The translations under genes were made by a program, and so were the position numbers. A stretch of 41,411 nucleotides of DNA from Chitinophaga pinensis (lineage in GTDB: Bacteria > Bacteroidota > Bacteroidia > Chitinophagales > CAMDFR01): NCBI GenBank assembly GCA_945860705.1, contig CAMART010000027.1, positions 1 through 41,411 of the forward strand, read 5' to 3'. Every line of letters starts with the position of its first letter. Within the stretch, counting starts at the first letter, position 1. Below the pieces are notes generated by a model. It was given only the letters and a program-made list of their open reading frames with translations, was not told the DNA's origin and searched no databases. Shown one piece after another: positions 15,855-24,805 of this stretch.

Positions 15855-16730
15855 CTAGAGTGAACTAGTTTCTATTTCTTTATTAATTTTTTTCACTAAT
15901 CCTTGCAACACTTTACCTGGTCCAACTTCTATAAATAAACTTGCACCTGAAGCTATCATATTTTCTACACTCTGAGTCCATCTCACTGGAGCAGTAAGTT
16001 GTGCTATTAGGTTTGCTTTTATATCTTGTGCATCGATTACTGCACTAGCAGTTACATTTTGGTATACTGCACAGATTGCATTATTAAAGTTGATACTATT
16101 GATTGCATCTGCTAGTTCTTGTCGAGCTGGTTCCATACATGGAGAGTGAAAAGCTCCTCCAACTGGAAGTTTCAAAGCTCTTCTACAACCTGCTGCAGTT
16201 AGTTTTTCTATAGCTTTGTCTATACCTGATATCGTACCTGATATTACAAGTTGACCTGGTGAATTATAATTGGCTGCTACAACAATATCATCAGCGATAG
16301 ATGCACAAATATCTTCTACTATTTTATCCTCCATTCCTATCACTGCAGCCATAGTACTCGATTGCATATCGCAGGCACGTTTCATAGCATCTGCTCTTAG
16401 TTTTACCAATCGCAATGCTGTTTCAAAATCTAAAACACCTGCTGCAACTAATGCAGAAAACTCCCCTAATGAATGACCTGCTACCATATCTGGTTTTAGA
16501 TTTTCTACGCTATGGTATAGCGCCATCGAATGAATAAAAACTGCTGGCTGAGTCACATCTGTTCTTTTCAAATCTTCATCAGTACCTGTGAACATGATAT
16601 TACAAATATCGAATCCCATGATATCATTTGCTTTATCAAAAATAGCTTTTGCCTTATCATTAGTATCGTATAGATCTTTGCCCATACCTGTAAATTGTGA
16701 GCCCTGTCCTGGAAAAATGTATGCTTTCAT
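15855..16730 (-). CDS. fabD: Malonyl-CoA:ACP transacylase
   Basis: 291 residues, the standard length. Moves malonyl from CoA to acyl carrier protein for fatty acid synthesis. FPGQGSQFTGMG near the N-terminus, nucleophile Ser87 in GHSLGEF, Arg112 in LVKLRADAM, and His in GAFHSP complete the active site. No other fab gene adjoins; the ABC exporter gene follows 14 bases on. The promoter box at 16777-16784 gives a leader of about 40 bases. Confidence 0.95.
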   Translation of the reverse strand: MKAYIFPGQGSQFTGMGKDLYDTNDKAKAIFDKANDIMGFDICNIMFTGTDEDLKRTDVTQPAVFIHSMALYHSVENLKPDMVAGHSLGEFSALVAAGVLDFETALRLVKLRADAMKRACDMQSSTMAAVIGMEDKIVEDICASIADDIVVAANYNSPGQLVISGTISGIDKAIEKLTAAGCRRALKLPVGGAFHSPCMEPARQELADAINSINFNNAICAVYQNVTASAVIDAQDIKANLIAQLTAPVRWTQSVENMIASGASLFIEVGPGKVLQGLVKKINKEIETSSL

Positions 16731-16928
16731 AAAAATTAATGTTGAATGTTGAGTTTTTAGTTTAATGTTATGAGTTCAAAGTTACTAGTTTTATTAATTA
16801 GCAAATAACTCAATTAGCAAATTAGCAGATTATTTATCTAATAAAATTTATTTTAAAAAATCTAGTATCTAATATCTAGCGTCTATAATCTTAATACTTG
16901 ATACTTAAATCTTGATACTTGATTCTTA
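16731..16928. repeat. Low-complexity spacer with short degenerate tandem repeats
   Basis: This gap between fabD and folE holds three 14-base units at 16890-16931 (CTTAATACTTGATA, CTTAAATCTTGATA and a diverged third), an AATTAGCAAATTAGCA stretch (16812-16827) also found near 39838-39853, and GTTGAATGTTGAG. No ORF. Confidence 0.6.
16777..16784 (-). promoter_or_regulatory. -7 box TAACTTTG for fabD
   Basis: Minus strand matches TAnnTTTG, 46 bases before the fabD ATG. Confidence 0.4.
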
Positions 16929-17552
16929 TTAAGAAAGTTTCCCTGTTAATAGATTAATAAATTCACTTCTAGTAGAATGTTTTTCAAATTCTCCTGTAAA
17001 TGCTGAAGTAGTAGTGGCACTATTTTGTTTCTCTACTCCACGCATCATCATACATAAGTGTTTTGCTTCTATCACTACAGCTACACCCAATGGATTGAGG
17101 CTTTCCTGAACACAATCTAATATCTGTCTTGTCAATCTTTCTTGTACTTGAAGTCTACGTGAAAATGCATCTACCACTCTTGCAAACTTGCTCAATCCAG
17201 TTATTTTACCATTGGGTATATATGCTATATGAGCTCTTCCAAAAAACGGTAACATATGATGCTCACACATAGAGTATAATTCTATATCTTTCACTATAAT
17301 CATTTCTTGTGTTTCTTGCGTGAAAATAGCTGATTGAATAATTTGTTTTGGGTCAATATCATATCCCTGAGTGAGGAAATGCATAGCTTTAGCTACTCGC
17401 ATTGGAGTTTTTTCCAATCCTTCTCTATTGGCATCTTCGCCTAATAAACCTAGAATATTTTTATAATTAGTAGCAACATTTTCGACATTGGTCCAATCAT
17501 ATTTATCTTCTCTTTTGTAGTGAAATTCCTCTTCATCATGTATATGTGACAT
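16929..17552 (-). CDS. folE: GTP cyclohydrolase I
   Basis: 207 residues, typical length. Opens GTP to 7,8-dihydroneopterin triphosphate. The zinc and active-site signature [18 protein letters not shown] is intact, as are [20 protein letters not shown] and [13 protein letters not shown]. It follows the QueD-family gene by 20 bases on the same strand, so the two form an operon making dihydroneopterin triphosphate and converting it onward, for queuosine-type or tetrahydropterin products. Confidence 0.95.
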   Translation of the reverse strand: MSHIHDEEEFHYKREDKYDWTNVENVATNYKNILGLLGEDANREGLEKTPMRVAKAMHFLTQGYDIDPKQIIQSAIFTQETQEMIIVKDIELYSMCEHHMLPFFGRAHIAYIPNGKITGLSKFARVVDAFSRRLQVQERLTRQILDCVQESLNPLGVAVVIEAKHLCMMMRGVEKQNSATTTSAFTGEFEKHSTRSEFINLLTGKLS

Positions 17553-17572
17553 AATCTATATTTAAAGATTTA

Positions 17573-17986
17573 TTAATTATTTTCGCCATAATATCTGACG
17601 TATATATTTTCTGTTTCCCAAAGCTCCACACAATGCATTTCGCAGTCAGCTAAATGTGGTACTATTTTATTCCATATAAAAATAGCTAAATTTTCTGTTG
17701 AATTCATTTTGTCTTTTAGCTCTGGCACATCTATGCTTAGATTTTTATGATCCAATAAATCGCAAACTTCTTTTTGAATAATGGTGCTCAAAGTTTTCAC
17801 ATTCATCACAAAGCCAGTTTCTGGATTCGGGTTTCCTTTCACTGTAACAAAAAGATTATAATTGTGTCCGTGATAGTTTTTATTGGCACATTTGCCAAAT
17901 ACTTCAATATTTTTTTCTTCGCTCCATTCATGATTGTAGAGCATATGTGCTGCATTAAAATGTTCTTTTCTTGTCAAATAAACCAT
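17573..17986 (-). CDS. queD: 6-carboxytetrahydropterin / 6-pyruvoyltetrahydropterin synthase family protein
   Basis: 137 residues from the start I prefer at 17986 (MVYLTRKEHF). An in-frame ATG at 18016 would add ten residues with no family support. Zinc ligands are in HFNAAH and NYHGHNY, the catalytic Cys is in FGKCANKNYHGH, and ELWETE holds the substrate-binding Glu. Converts dihydroneopterin triphosphate, the product of the adjacent FolE, toward the 7-deazaguanine or tetrahydropterin branch. QueC and QueE are not in the window, so the branch is not settled. Confidence 0.88.
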   Translation of the reverse strand: MVYLTRKEHFNAAHMLYNHEWSEEKNIEVFGKCANKNYHGHNYNLFVTVKGNPNPETGFVMNVKTLSTIIQKEVCDLLDHKNLSIDVPELKDKMNSTENLAIFIWNKIVPHLADCEMHCVELWETENIYVRYYGENN

Positions 17987-18003
17987 AATATAAAAATACT
18001 TTA

Positions 18004-18011
18004 TAATTTCG
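18004..18011 (+). promoter_or_regulatory. Near-consensus -7 box TAATTTCG for the MqnB-like gene
   Basis: One mismatch to TAnnTTTG, 20 bases before the ATG at 18032. It is packed against the opposite-strand box at 18014-18021. Confidence 0.35.
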
Positions 18012-18013
18012 TG

Positions 18014-18021
18014 CAAAAATA
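18014..18021 (-). promoter_or_regulatory. -7 box TATTTTTG for queD-folE
   Basis: Minus strand matches TAnnTTTG, 27 bases before the queD ATG at 17986. Divergent promoters share a 45-base interval. Confidence 0.45.
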
Positions 18022-18031
18022 CACAAACATT

Positions 18032-18742
18032 ATGAAGCTACTAATTATCTTTTCAAGTATGGAAGAAGCCAAGTATTTTATTGAATGGCTCATCACTGGA
18101 AAAGAAATACCTTCAGAACTACAAAGTTTAGGTATAATGGCTCCATATCAGCTATTTTCTTATGAAATCGAGGGAATAAATATAGATGTTGTAATAGCTG
18201 GCGAAACAAATTTTGAAACTTCGTTTCACACCACGAGTATTTTAAGACAAAAAAGATACCACTTAGCGCTACAAATAGGTACAGCAACAAGTAATGATGA
18301 TAAAATCGCTATTGGTGACCTAGTAAATGTGATAAATGATAAACCACTGGATATAAGCATCATAGAAAATAATACTAAAAGCAATGCTTATGATTGTAAC
18401 TTATTGAATTTAGAATCGTATCCTCATCAAATGGGCGGTTTTGTAAATAAGACAAATGCTTATTTTAATGTTTTTTTAGATGTAAAAAAAGTAGCTGGGG
18501 CTTCAATGAATGAGTTATACTTAAATGATATAAAAAAACAAAATGAGCTTAAGAGTAATGCTCAAGTTCATATACATTGTCTAAATGGCATTGGATTTAG
18601 TTATTCATGTCTATACTTAAAACAATCTTTTTATCAGCTCCGAATTATTATAAATAATAGAACCGATAATAAAGTAGACAAGACTTATGCTTTACAAAAA
18701 GCAAGTACTGAACTCATAGAAATCATTAAAAAAATATCCTAA
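18032..18742 (+). CDS. Futalosine hydrolase-like (MqnB/nucleosidase fold) protein, active site degenerate
   Basis: 236 residues from ATG 18032; the open frame extends upstream over queD but has no support there. Strands MKLLIIFSSMEEAKYF, then LALQIGTATSNDDKIAIGDLVNV, follow the nucleoside phosphorylase/futalosine hydrolase fold. In MqnB the segment MEGAAFFY carries the catalytic Glu. Here the aligned stretch is LNGIGFSYSC, with Asn for Glu, although the following strand FYQLRIIINNRTDNK still matches. Either a diverged hydrolase of the futalosine menaquinone pathway or a member that has lost catalysis. It is followed 8 bases later by a DUF4442 gene. Confidence 0.6.
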   Translation: MKLLIIFSSMEEAKYFIEWLITGKEIPSELQSLGIMAPYQLFSYEIEGINIDVVIAGETNFETSFHTTSILRQKRYHLALQIGTATSNDDKIAIGDLVNVINDKPLDISIIENNTKSNAYDCNLLNLESYPHQMGGFVNKTNAYFNVFLDVKKVAGASMNELYLNDIKKQNELKSNAQVHIHCLNGIGFSYSCLYLKQSFYQLRIIINNRTDNKVDKTYALQKASTELIEIIKKIS

Positions 18743-18750
18743 TTATACCG

Positions 18751-19248
18751 ATGCAAGAAATTATACTCAATTCTTTTCAAGAATCTTTTAGACAAAAAAT
18801 ACTCAATAAGTGGCTTTTCAAAACATTTATGTTTGCAAAACTACCGATGGCTTGGTTTGCTGGTCTCAGCGCTTCTAAACTAACAGCAAACGAAACACAC
18901 GTGACTGTAAAATACAAATGGATCACTCAAAATCCTTTCAAATCTATCTATTTTGCAGTATTGAGCATGGCAGCAGAAATGAGTACTGGATTGCCGGTGA
19001 TGATGTATATTCAAGATGAAAAACTAAAAATAAGCATGCTTGTGACTGGCTGTGAAGCCATATTTACTAAAAAAGCAATAGGATTGATTACTTTCAAATG
19101 CATAGATGGTTCTTTGGTTAGTGAGTCTGTAAAAAAGGCAATAAATACTAAAGAGGGAGTAGATATGATTTTAGAATCAAAAGGTTATGACCAGAGTAAT
19201 AATGAAGTTGCAACATTTAAATTTAGATGGTCTATAAAGGTAAAATAA
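18751..19248 (+). CDS. DUF4442 hotdog-fold protein (PaaI/YiiD-like thioesterase family)
   Basis: 165 residues. Layout of DUF4442: FKTFMFAKLPMAWFAGL, then the strand HVTVKYKWITQNPFKSIYFAV, the central hotdog helix LSMAAEMSTGLPVMMY, and a closing beta sheet ending TFKFRWSIKVK. Family members are predicted acyl-CoA thioesterases or acyl-binding proteins; substrates are mostly unknown. It lies 8 bases after the MqnB-like gene, so cotranscribed. Confidence 0.78.
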   Translation: MQEIILNSFQESFRQKILNKWLFKTFMFAKLPMAWFAGLSASKLTANETHVTVKYKWITQNPFKSIYFAVLSMAAEMSTGLPVMMYIQDEKLKISMLVTGCEAIFTKKAIGLITFKCIDGSLVSESVKKAINTKEGVDMILESKGYDQSNNEVATFKFRWSIKVK

Positions 19249-19280
19249 GATAAGACAGTCTTTAATCTATAAATAATTTG

Positions 19281-19288
19281 TATATTTG
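19281..19288 (+). promoter_or_regulatory. -7 box TATATTTG, near-leaderless start for the histidine kinase
   Basis: Perfect TAnnTTTG with 8 bases to the ATG at 19297. The expected leader is about 0-4 bases. Confidence 0.5.
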
Positions 19289-19296
19289 TTAGCATA

Positions 19297-21012
19297 ATGC
19301 CATTTTTTAATTTACATAATGATGAAGAGGATATCCCTAAAAATCTGAAGATTTCAGATGAGGATAATTATTTGCTATTAGCAAATAATATGATTCATAG
19401 GCCAAATTATCCTATTCAAGTCCCAAAATATATAGAGCTTAGAAAAGAGCTCTCTCTAAATCATTTACAAGAGTATAAAGAACTAGATGGTATTGTAAAA
19501 GCATTGGTTTATGGATGGGCAGACGAATTGGAGAAATCGTTTGATATGCTTAGCAGTTCTTTTAAAAGAATAGATAAAAAATCTATTGTATATAAAGGAA
19601 ACAACAGTATTTATGGTTTTGTAAACCTTTATATGGCTACGCTCTTTGTAAAAATGGGTAATAGTATTCATAAAAGCGAATATTATAGAGAAGCATTAAA
19701 AACATACAGAGATGAAGATGACAATAATGGGTTAGCTAGATGCTTTGAGTTGCAAGCAAATTTTTATAAAAATCAAAAAAACTATACTGGAGAACTTGAA
19801 TCTTTAACTGAAACATTAAAGTATTATAGATTTGACAATAATGCAGAAGAAGTAATAAAATGTCAAATAAAAATAGCTGAAAACTACGCACATCAACTAC
19901 AACAAGATCAATGGGAACGCTATAGAGATATAGCTTTGGATAAAATAAATCTAGCAGAAGCATCGCCTAGTTTAAAGGCTTTTCTATATAAATCAATTGG
20001 AGTAGGCTATGTCAATTTTAATATGATAGAGGAAGCATGTGATACTTACAGAAATGCCATTATCAATTTTAAAAAGGACAGTTATTCTAAAGAATATTTA
20101 GAAACATACAGACTATTAGAGTCTTGTTATTTAAAAAATTCTATGAATAGCGAAGCGATATCTTGTCAAAAAAACATAGCCTTAATAGAAAGTGAATATT
20201 CTAAAAAACAGTTTGAAGATCAGCTTTTAAAGCTAGAAATACTGCATCTGATACAAGTAGATAATAAAGTTATTGATGCAAAAGAGGAATATGAAACTCA
20301 GATATTGAACTTAAAAAACAAACTAAATATCACGAATGAAGAGAATGAAAGAATGATAGTTCTACTCTCTCATGATTTGCGTGAGCCAGTAAGAGGAATC
20401 ACTTCATTTGTTAGTTTGCTAGATAGAAGTCTTCAAGATAAAGATACTAATGATAAAGAAAAAGAATATCTAGAATACATAAAAAAGAATGCAAATGTAA
20501 TAGCAGGTCATATCGAGCATTTATTGAAATATATACAGCTTGATAATGGCAATAAAGAAATAACCGATATAGACTTAAATGAAATCGTGCGCAGTGTGAA
20601 AGAAGAAATCATGCTGAAGCGTAAAGATAAAAATGCTGTATTGAGTTATACGAAGTTGCCTACTATCAAAGCAAATAGAGAACTAGTAAAATCTTTATTC
20701 TACAATCTAATAGATAATGCTGTGAAGTTTAATGAAAACACACCACTTGTAAAAATAGATTGCATCAATAAGAAAAATAAATTTGAAATATCTATCAGTG
20801 ATAATGGTATAGGTATAGCAGATGAGAACAAAGAAAAAGTATTCGAACTTTTCAGAAAAGAACATAAGAATAGTCCTTATGATGGATGGGGCGTAGGACT
20901 TTCTATAACTAGAAAAATAATCAACTCGCTAGGAGGCGATATAAGAATAGAAGATAATGTAAATGGTGGAACAAAAGTAAAATTTGATGTATCACCCGAA
21001 TTAATAGCATAA
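19297..21012 (+). CDS. Cytosolic sensor histidine kinase with TPR-like N-terminal region
   Basis: 571 residues without signal peptide or membrane helix. Residues ~105-300 are helical pairs of tetratricopeptide type (for example NNGLARCFELQANFYKNQKN). A short coiled coil follows (~305-350), then the kinase core: H-box LLSHDLREP with phospho-acceptor His359, N-box NLIDNAVKFN (near 470), G1 DNGIGI (near 505) and G2 GWGVGLSI (near 533). The TPR region probably senses through a protein partner. No response regulator is encoded next to it, so it is an orphan kinase here. The small basic ORF at 21014 follows after one base. Confidence 0.88.
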   Translation: MPFFNLHNDEEDIPKNLKISDEDNYLLLANNMIHRPNYPIQVPKYIELRKELSLNHLQEYKELDGIVKALVYGWADELEKSFDMLSSSFKRIDKKSIVYKGNNSIYGFVNLYMATLFVKMGNSIHKSEYYREALKTYRDEDDNNGLARCFELQANFYKNQKNYTGELESLTETLKYYRFDNNAEEVIKCQIKIAENYAHQLQQDQWERYRDIALDKINLAEASPSLKAFLYKSIGVGYVNFNMIEEACDTYRNAIINFKKDSYSKEYLETYRLLESCYLKNSMNSEAISCQKNIALIESEYSKKQFEDQLLKLEILHLIQVDNKVIDAKEEYETQILNLKNKLNITNEENERMIVLLSHDLREPVRGITSFVSLLDRSLQDKDTNDKEKEYLEYIKKNANVIAGHIEHLLKYIQLDNGNKEITDIDLNEIVRSVKEEIMLKRKDKNAVLSYTKLPTIKANRELVKSLFYNLIDNAVKFNENTPLVKIDCINKKNKFEISISDNGIGIADENKEKVFELFRKEHKNSPYDGWGVGLSITRKIINSLGGDIRIEDNVNGGTKVKFDVSPELIA

Positions 21013-21013
21013 G

Positions 21014-21205
21014 ATGAAAAAAGTAAAAAAAATAACAAAAGGACTTGCTCCATTTGAAAAATTTATCAATCCAAAACCAAAAAATGGAGTGGTAAGAGAA
21101 GAAATCAAACAATTAAAAAAAGCTAATCGTATGGAAAAACGAGAAGCTTTTGAGAAAAGAAAAGAAGAAAAGAAACAAGCTTATATAGCTAATAAAATTT
21201 ATTAA
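21014..21205 (+). CDS. Small highly basic protein
   Basis: 63 residues, about one third Lys/Arg, and largely helical in the second half (charged run near residues 29-54). It begins one base after the histidine kinase stop, so translation is coupled, and a strong terminator follows at 21219. Not recognised. The sequence reminds me of the lysine-rich N-terminal tails of Bacteroidota pseudouridine synthases, but that is recollection, and no synthase domain follows. It could be an RNA-binding or ribosome-associated small protein. Confidence 0.6.
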   Translation: MKKVKKITKGLAPFEKFINPKPKNGVVREEIKQLKKANRMEKREAFEKRKEEKKQAYIANKIY

Positions 21206-21218
21206 AATATATAATCAT

Positions 21219-21251
21219 AAAAAAGCCTTCTCATTATTGAGAAGGCTTTTT
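21219..21251. terminator. Rho-independent terminator
   Basis: Stem GCCTTCTCA / TGAGAAGGC with loop TTAT, preceded by A and followed by T5. Ends the kinase/small-protein transcript. Confidence 0.9.
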
Positions 21252-21431
21252 AGTTTTGATGGATTTATTATATTATAATAACTTTCTAGACAAGTATATA
21301 TAAAATATCTTATATACTAAATCATATTTTATTAAATCTAAATTTGATATATAAATGAATAAATCATTTATACGTTATTGTCATTTAATTGTAATTTTTT
21401 AAAAAAATGAATTAATATGAGAATATGTTTT

Positions 21432-21439
21432 TAAATTTG
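21432..21439 (+). promoter_or_regulatory. -7 box TAAATTTG, fixing the start of the following gene
   Basis: Perfect TAnnTTTG. It lies downstream of an in-frame ATG at 21425 and 15 bases upstream of the ATG at 21455. The later ATG, with a clean signal peptide, is therefore the better start. Confidence 0.45.
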
Positions 21440-21454
21440 TTAAAATTGTTCTCT

Positions 21455-22753
21455 ATGAAAATACACCAAATACAATTAATACTATTCACACTGCTCATTT
21501 CAATGAGTAGCTTTTCACAAAATGATTGGCATTATTTATCAGGTGTAGATGCAGAACCAAATAGATATGATGATGTATATTTTATAGACAGTATGCACGG
21601 TTGGGCTTGTGGACCTGAATCAGTTATTCGTACTACTGATGCAGGCATCACGTGGGATACTATTGCACGAAATATGGGCTATGGCAGAGCTATTGAATTT
21701 ATTAATGATAGTGTAGGTTTTCTTGGAGTAGTTTCGGGAAACAAATTTTACAAAACAACTGATAGAGGGAATACATGGATAGACATAACTTCCTCTCTAG
21801 CCTCACCAACTGGATATAGTGGAGTTTGTGGTATGGCACATTATAAAGATACGATTATAGCATTAGGAACCTGGTATTTTGAAGCGTATATACATATCAG
21901 TTATGACCAAGGAAATACTTGGTCTTTTATACAATTTGATACACTAGCTTCAAATTTAGTAGATGCGTATATGTTTAATTCTAAACATATAATAATATCT
22001 GGCAGATCTGATGACCCAATGAGAGATACAACTATACTAGAAACTACTGATGGAGGTAGCACCTGGAATACCGTATTTAGAAGCTATAAACCTATACAAT
22101 TTGCTTGGAAATTGCAGCATGTAAATAACCATTTAATGGTTGGCTCTATAGAAAATAGAAGTGGTCTTAATGATACGAGTTTCATAGTAAAATCTTATGA
22201 TAATGGACATACATGGGAAATGAAAATGGTCGTTCCTTTTGACATAGATATGGAAGGTATAGGATTTCTAAATGATAGTATTGGATTTTGTGGTGGCTGG
22301 TCGCCAGGTATGTACAAAACTACTGATGGTGGCAATACTTGGAATTATTATAATATAGGTGCAAACCTCAATAGATTTTTTGTATTGAATGAGAATCTTG
22401 CCTATGCATCTGGACAAATTATTTATAAATACTATCCAAAAATATATACAAATATCACAGAATCAAAACCAAGTTTTCATGACAAACCAAATTATATCAA
22501 AACGATTTTCCCAAATCCAATAAAGTCTGGAAACATATTAAATATAGAGTATAACATAAACAAAGCTACAAATGTAAACTTAGATTTATATTCGCCAGAA
22601 GGGAAGCTGATAAAATCAATTGTGCATGATTATGTAAGTGAAGGAATGAAAAACACTAGTATAGAACTTCCTTTTTTAAGTGATGGAAATTATCTAATAG
22701 TATTGGGCACTGATGCAAATTCGCATTCTATCAAATTAATTATTAAAAATTAG
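21455..22753 (+). CDS. Secreted Ycf48/BNR-like beta-propeller protein with type IX sorting domain
   Basis: 432 residues from ATG 21455. Signal peptide MKIHQIQLILFTLLISMSSF. Residues ~25-330 hold repeated propeller blades with the Asp-box-like motif TTDGGxTW (seen as TTDAGITW, TTDRGNTW, TTDGGSTW, TTDGGNTW), as in Ycf48/sialidase-type propellers. The last ~85 residues (FPNPIKSGNILNIEY, later DGNYLIVL and IKLIIKN) are a type A C-terminal signal for type IX secretion. Surface or extracellular; ligand unknown. It is followed 4 bases later by another type IX client, so both are one transcript. Confidence 0.87.
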   Translation: MKIHQIQLILFTLLISMSSFSQNDWHYLSGVDAEPNRYDDVYFIDSMHGWACGPESVIRTTDAGITWDTIARNMGYGRAIEFINDSVGFLGVVSGNKFYKTTDRGNTWIDITSSLASPTGYSGVCGMAHYKDTIIALGTWYFEAYIHISYDQGNTWSFIQFDTLASNLVDAYMFNSKHIIISGRSDDPMRDTTILETTDGGSTWNTVFRSYKPIQFAWKLQHVNNHLMVGSIENRSGLNDTSFIVKSYDNGHTWEMKMVVPFDIDMEGIGFLNDSIGFCGGWSPGMYKTTDGGNTWNYYNIGANLNRFFVLNENLAYASGQIIYKYYPKIYTNITESKPSFHDKPNYIKTIFPNPIKSGNILNIEYNINKATNVNLDLYSPEGKLIKSIVHDYVSEGMKNTSIELPFLSDGNYLIVLGTDANSHSIKLIIKN

Positions 22754-22757
22754 TCCC

Positions 22758-24473
22758 ATGAAAAATTGTATTTTAATATTTCTAGTTGTTTTATCTACAA
22801 ATATTTTTGCTCAAATGCCTGACTGGGCTTGGATAAAAAATGTAAGAGGGAGTGATAGAATAATTGATATTGCAACGGATGATAATGGAAATATTTTTGC
22901 AGTAGGAACATACTCAAATCGAATATTTGCTGATAATGAAATAGATTACCCTGCTTTTAGAAGTCGTATTGTTGGAATATTTTTAGTAAAATATACAGCT
23001 GATGGAACTCAACAATGGATAAAAACTGTAAAAGCAAACAAACATATTCCAGATGTAAAATTGTGTATGAATACGAATCAAAATCCAGTAATTGCATTCT
23101 TTACTTATGGTGATACAATTGATTATTTAGACACCGTTTTATATTATTCTCAGTTAGATACATTTAGGCATACATATACTAATTACCTAAATATACTTGA
23201 GTACTCTTCAAACAATGGTAAAATAAATAGCATGAAATTGTTTGATGCATCACCTACAGGAACCAAATCAATCAATAGTATTAATATAGATAAAAGTGGC
23301 AATTATCTATTAACTGGAAAAGCATATGGTACAAGATTTGGACCATATGTATGTACAAATGATATGAATATTAAATTAGATAAAAATTTTAATTTCATTT
23401 GGAATTACCCTTTTATCTATTCAAAAAAACAATGCTTTGATCGATTGTATCAAAGCTATGATTTTGTAAGATGCGATACTATATGTGAGTATCACGACCA
23501 ACATATTAACTATAGAGATGCAGCATCATTTATAAATAAGTTCAATTCTACAACTGGTATAGCAGAACGAATTCATTCTATTAAAGGAGAACCTTATTGT
23601 AGTTTTTCCTCTATATCTTTTAATAAGAATAATTTACTTGATATAGTTATAGAAAATAGTACTAATAGTATTCTAGATGATAGTATTCAAATAGATTCTA
23701 GTACATTTCCACGACTTAATTATTTTAGTAGAAGTTCATTATTGGCAGAATTTGATGTAAATAATAAAATCAATAAAAAATGTATTTTGATTGGAGATAT
23801 TAACTATTCTCAATATTTATTAAAAAATGAAACATTAAATAATTATTACACTCTTGTAGAACTGGATAATATAGCTCTAGCCCCATTATATATAGGCAAT
23901 GACAGCCTTATCACAAACTATCGCAAAATTCATATTCTTTCACTAGATGATAATTTAGAGTACATTACTAATAGGCACTTACAATCTAGATCCTTAGATA
24001 TAAATTATTCGGGTGGATTTAGTTCCTATACTACTGACCCTTATTACTTTGATAGAATGATTTTAGATAAAAATGATAATATAATTATACACTACGATTA
24101 TAAAGATACCGTTATTTCTGATAATGGTCTTATGCTCTTGCCATATATAAGAAACCAATATAGTAGCTTTATAGCCAAACTTGGCAATAATATAACATCA
24201 ATAAATGACTTTGATAAAACTAACAATACACTAAAAGTATATCCAAATCCTGCAACTCAAAAAGTAACTATAGAAATACCTACAGGTATAAATATTAAGA
24301 ATATAAGCATCAATAATATACTAGGTGAAGAAATAAAAAGCTATGAAAATAATTCTCAATCTACTGAACTAATTATAGATATTCATACATTAGAAACTGG
24401 AAATTATTTTGTAGTACTAACTGATAGCCAAGGTAAAAACTATAATGCTCGATTTTTGAAAATGGGAGAGTAA
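22758..24473 (+). CDS. Secreted protein with type IX sorting domain (SBBP-like repeats)
   Basis: 571 residues. Signal peptide MKNCILIFLVVLSTNIFAQ. The body carries short beta-propeller-like units such as DIATDDNGNIFAVGTYSN and SINIDKSGNYLLTGKA (SBBP-like). The C-terminus LKVYPNPATQKVTIEIP, then LETGNYFVVLTD, is a type A sorting signal, which is cleaved on type IX export. Function unknown, presumably cell-surface or released. It is the second gene of the pair beginning at 21455. Confidence 0.85.
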   Translation: MKNCILIFLVVLSTNIFAQMPDWAWIKNVRGSDRIIDIATDDNGNIFAVGTYSNRIFADNEIDYPAFRSRIVGIFLVKYTADGTQQWIKTVKANKHIPDVKLCMNTNQNPVIAFFTYGDTIDYLDTVLYYSQLDTFRHTYTNYLNILEYSSNNGKINSMKLFDASPTGTKSINSINIDKSGNYLLTGKAYGTRFGPYVCTNDMNIKLDKNFNFIWNYPFIYSKKQCFDRLYQSYDFVRCDTICEYHDQHINYRDAASFINKFNSTTGIAERIHSIKGEPYCSFSSISFNKNNLLDIVIENSTNSILDDSIQIDSSTFPRLNYFSRSSLLAEFDVNNKINKKCILIGDINYSQYLLKNETLNNYYTLVELDNIALAPLYIGNDSLITNYRKIHILSLDDNLEYITNRHLQSRSLDINYSGGFSSYTTDPYYFDRMILDKNDNIIIHYDYKDTVISDNGLMLLPYIRNQYSSFIAKLGNNITSINDFDKTNNTLKVYPNPATQKVTIEIPTGINIKNISINNILGEEIKSYENNSQSTELIIDIHTLETGNYFVVLTDSQGKNYNARFLKMGE

Positions 24474-24591
24474 TGTTAAATTATATGTTTATTATTTGTC
24501 ATTCTATCTCTTGATTTACTAATTTCTTTACTTGCAAATTCATCTAATTATTTAAGAGGATTCCTACTGAATGACATAAAGGGTAAGTTAA

Positions 24592-24670
24592 CTGTTTGAG
24601 ATGTTAGCGAAGCGCATCTCGAACTATAGATAATCAGGCATTTGTAATGCCATCCAAAATCTTCCTAATT
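24592..24670 (+). repeat. Dispersed two-hairpin repeat, copy B
   Basis: Same element as 7051-7130, about 85% identical. Hairpin 1 arms are GAGATG / CATCTC. Hairpin 2 is GGCATT-TGT-AATGCC. Mismatches fall mostly between or outside the stems. Both copies lie beside an attC-like site. Confidence 0.7.
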
Positions 24671-24711
24671 TATATACACAGCATAGTTTTTTTATTTATT
24701 TTTATTTTTAA

Positions 24712-24779
24712 CTAACAGAGTTTTTTTTTAGAATTTATCCAATTTAGAAAAGAGACTCTGACGATAGCGGTATTAGCTG
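24712..24779 (+). other. attC-like hairpin, degenerate
   Basis: CTAAC on the left (24712-24716), then arms 24716-24735 and 24741-24760 that pair over 20 positions with three G-T wobbles and three mismatches around a TATCC loop. The right flank is CGATAGCGGTATTAGCTG, resembling CGATACGTTAGCTG at the 6.9 kb site with extra bases in the GTT core. Probably a decayed attC of the same family. Confidence 0.4.
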
Positions 24780-24805
24780 TTGACAATTACTTATTAAACA
24801 ATTTT

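Larger units (their letters stand above)
24474..24805 (+). other. Non-coding interval with repeat and attC-like hairpin
   Basis: 332 bases without a gene. It holds the second dispersed repeat (24592-24670) and an attC-like hairpin (24712-24779). The rest is T-rich spacer. No promoter box of good quality was seen. Confidence 0.65.

Noticed and set aside
17774-18031. N-terminal extension of the MqnB-like gene
   Set aside because: The open frame runs antisense through queD and has no family similarity. ATG 18032 matches the family start.
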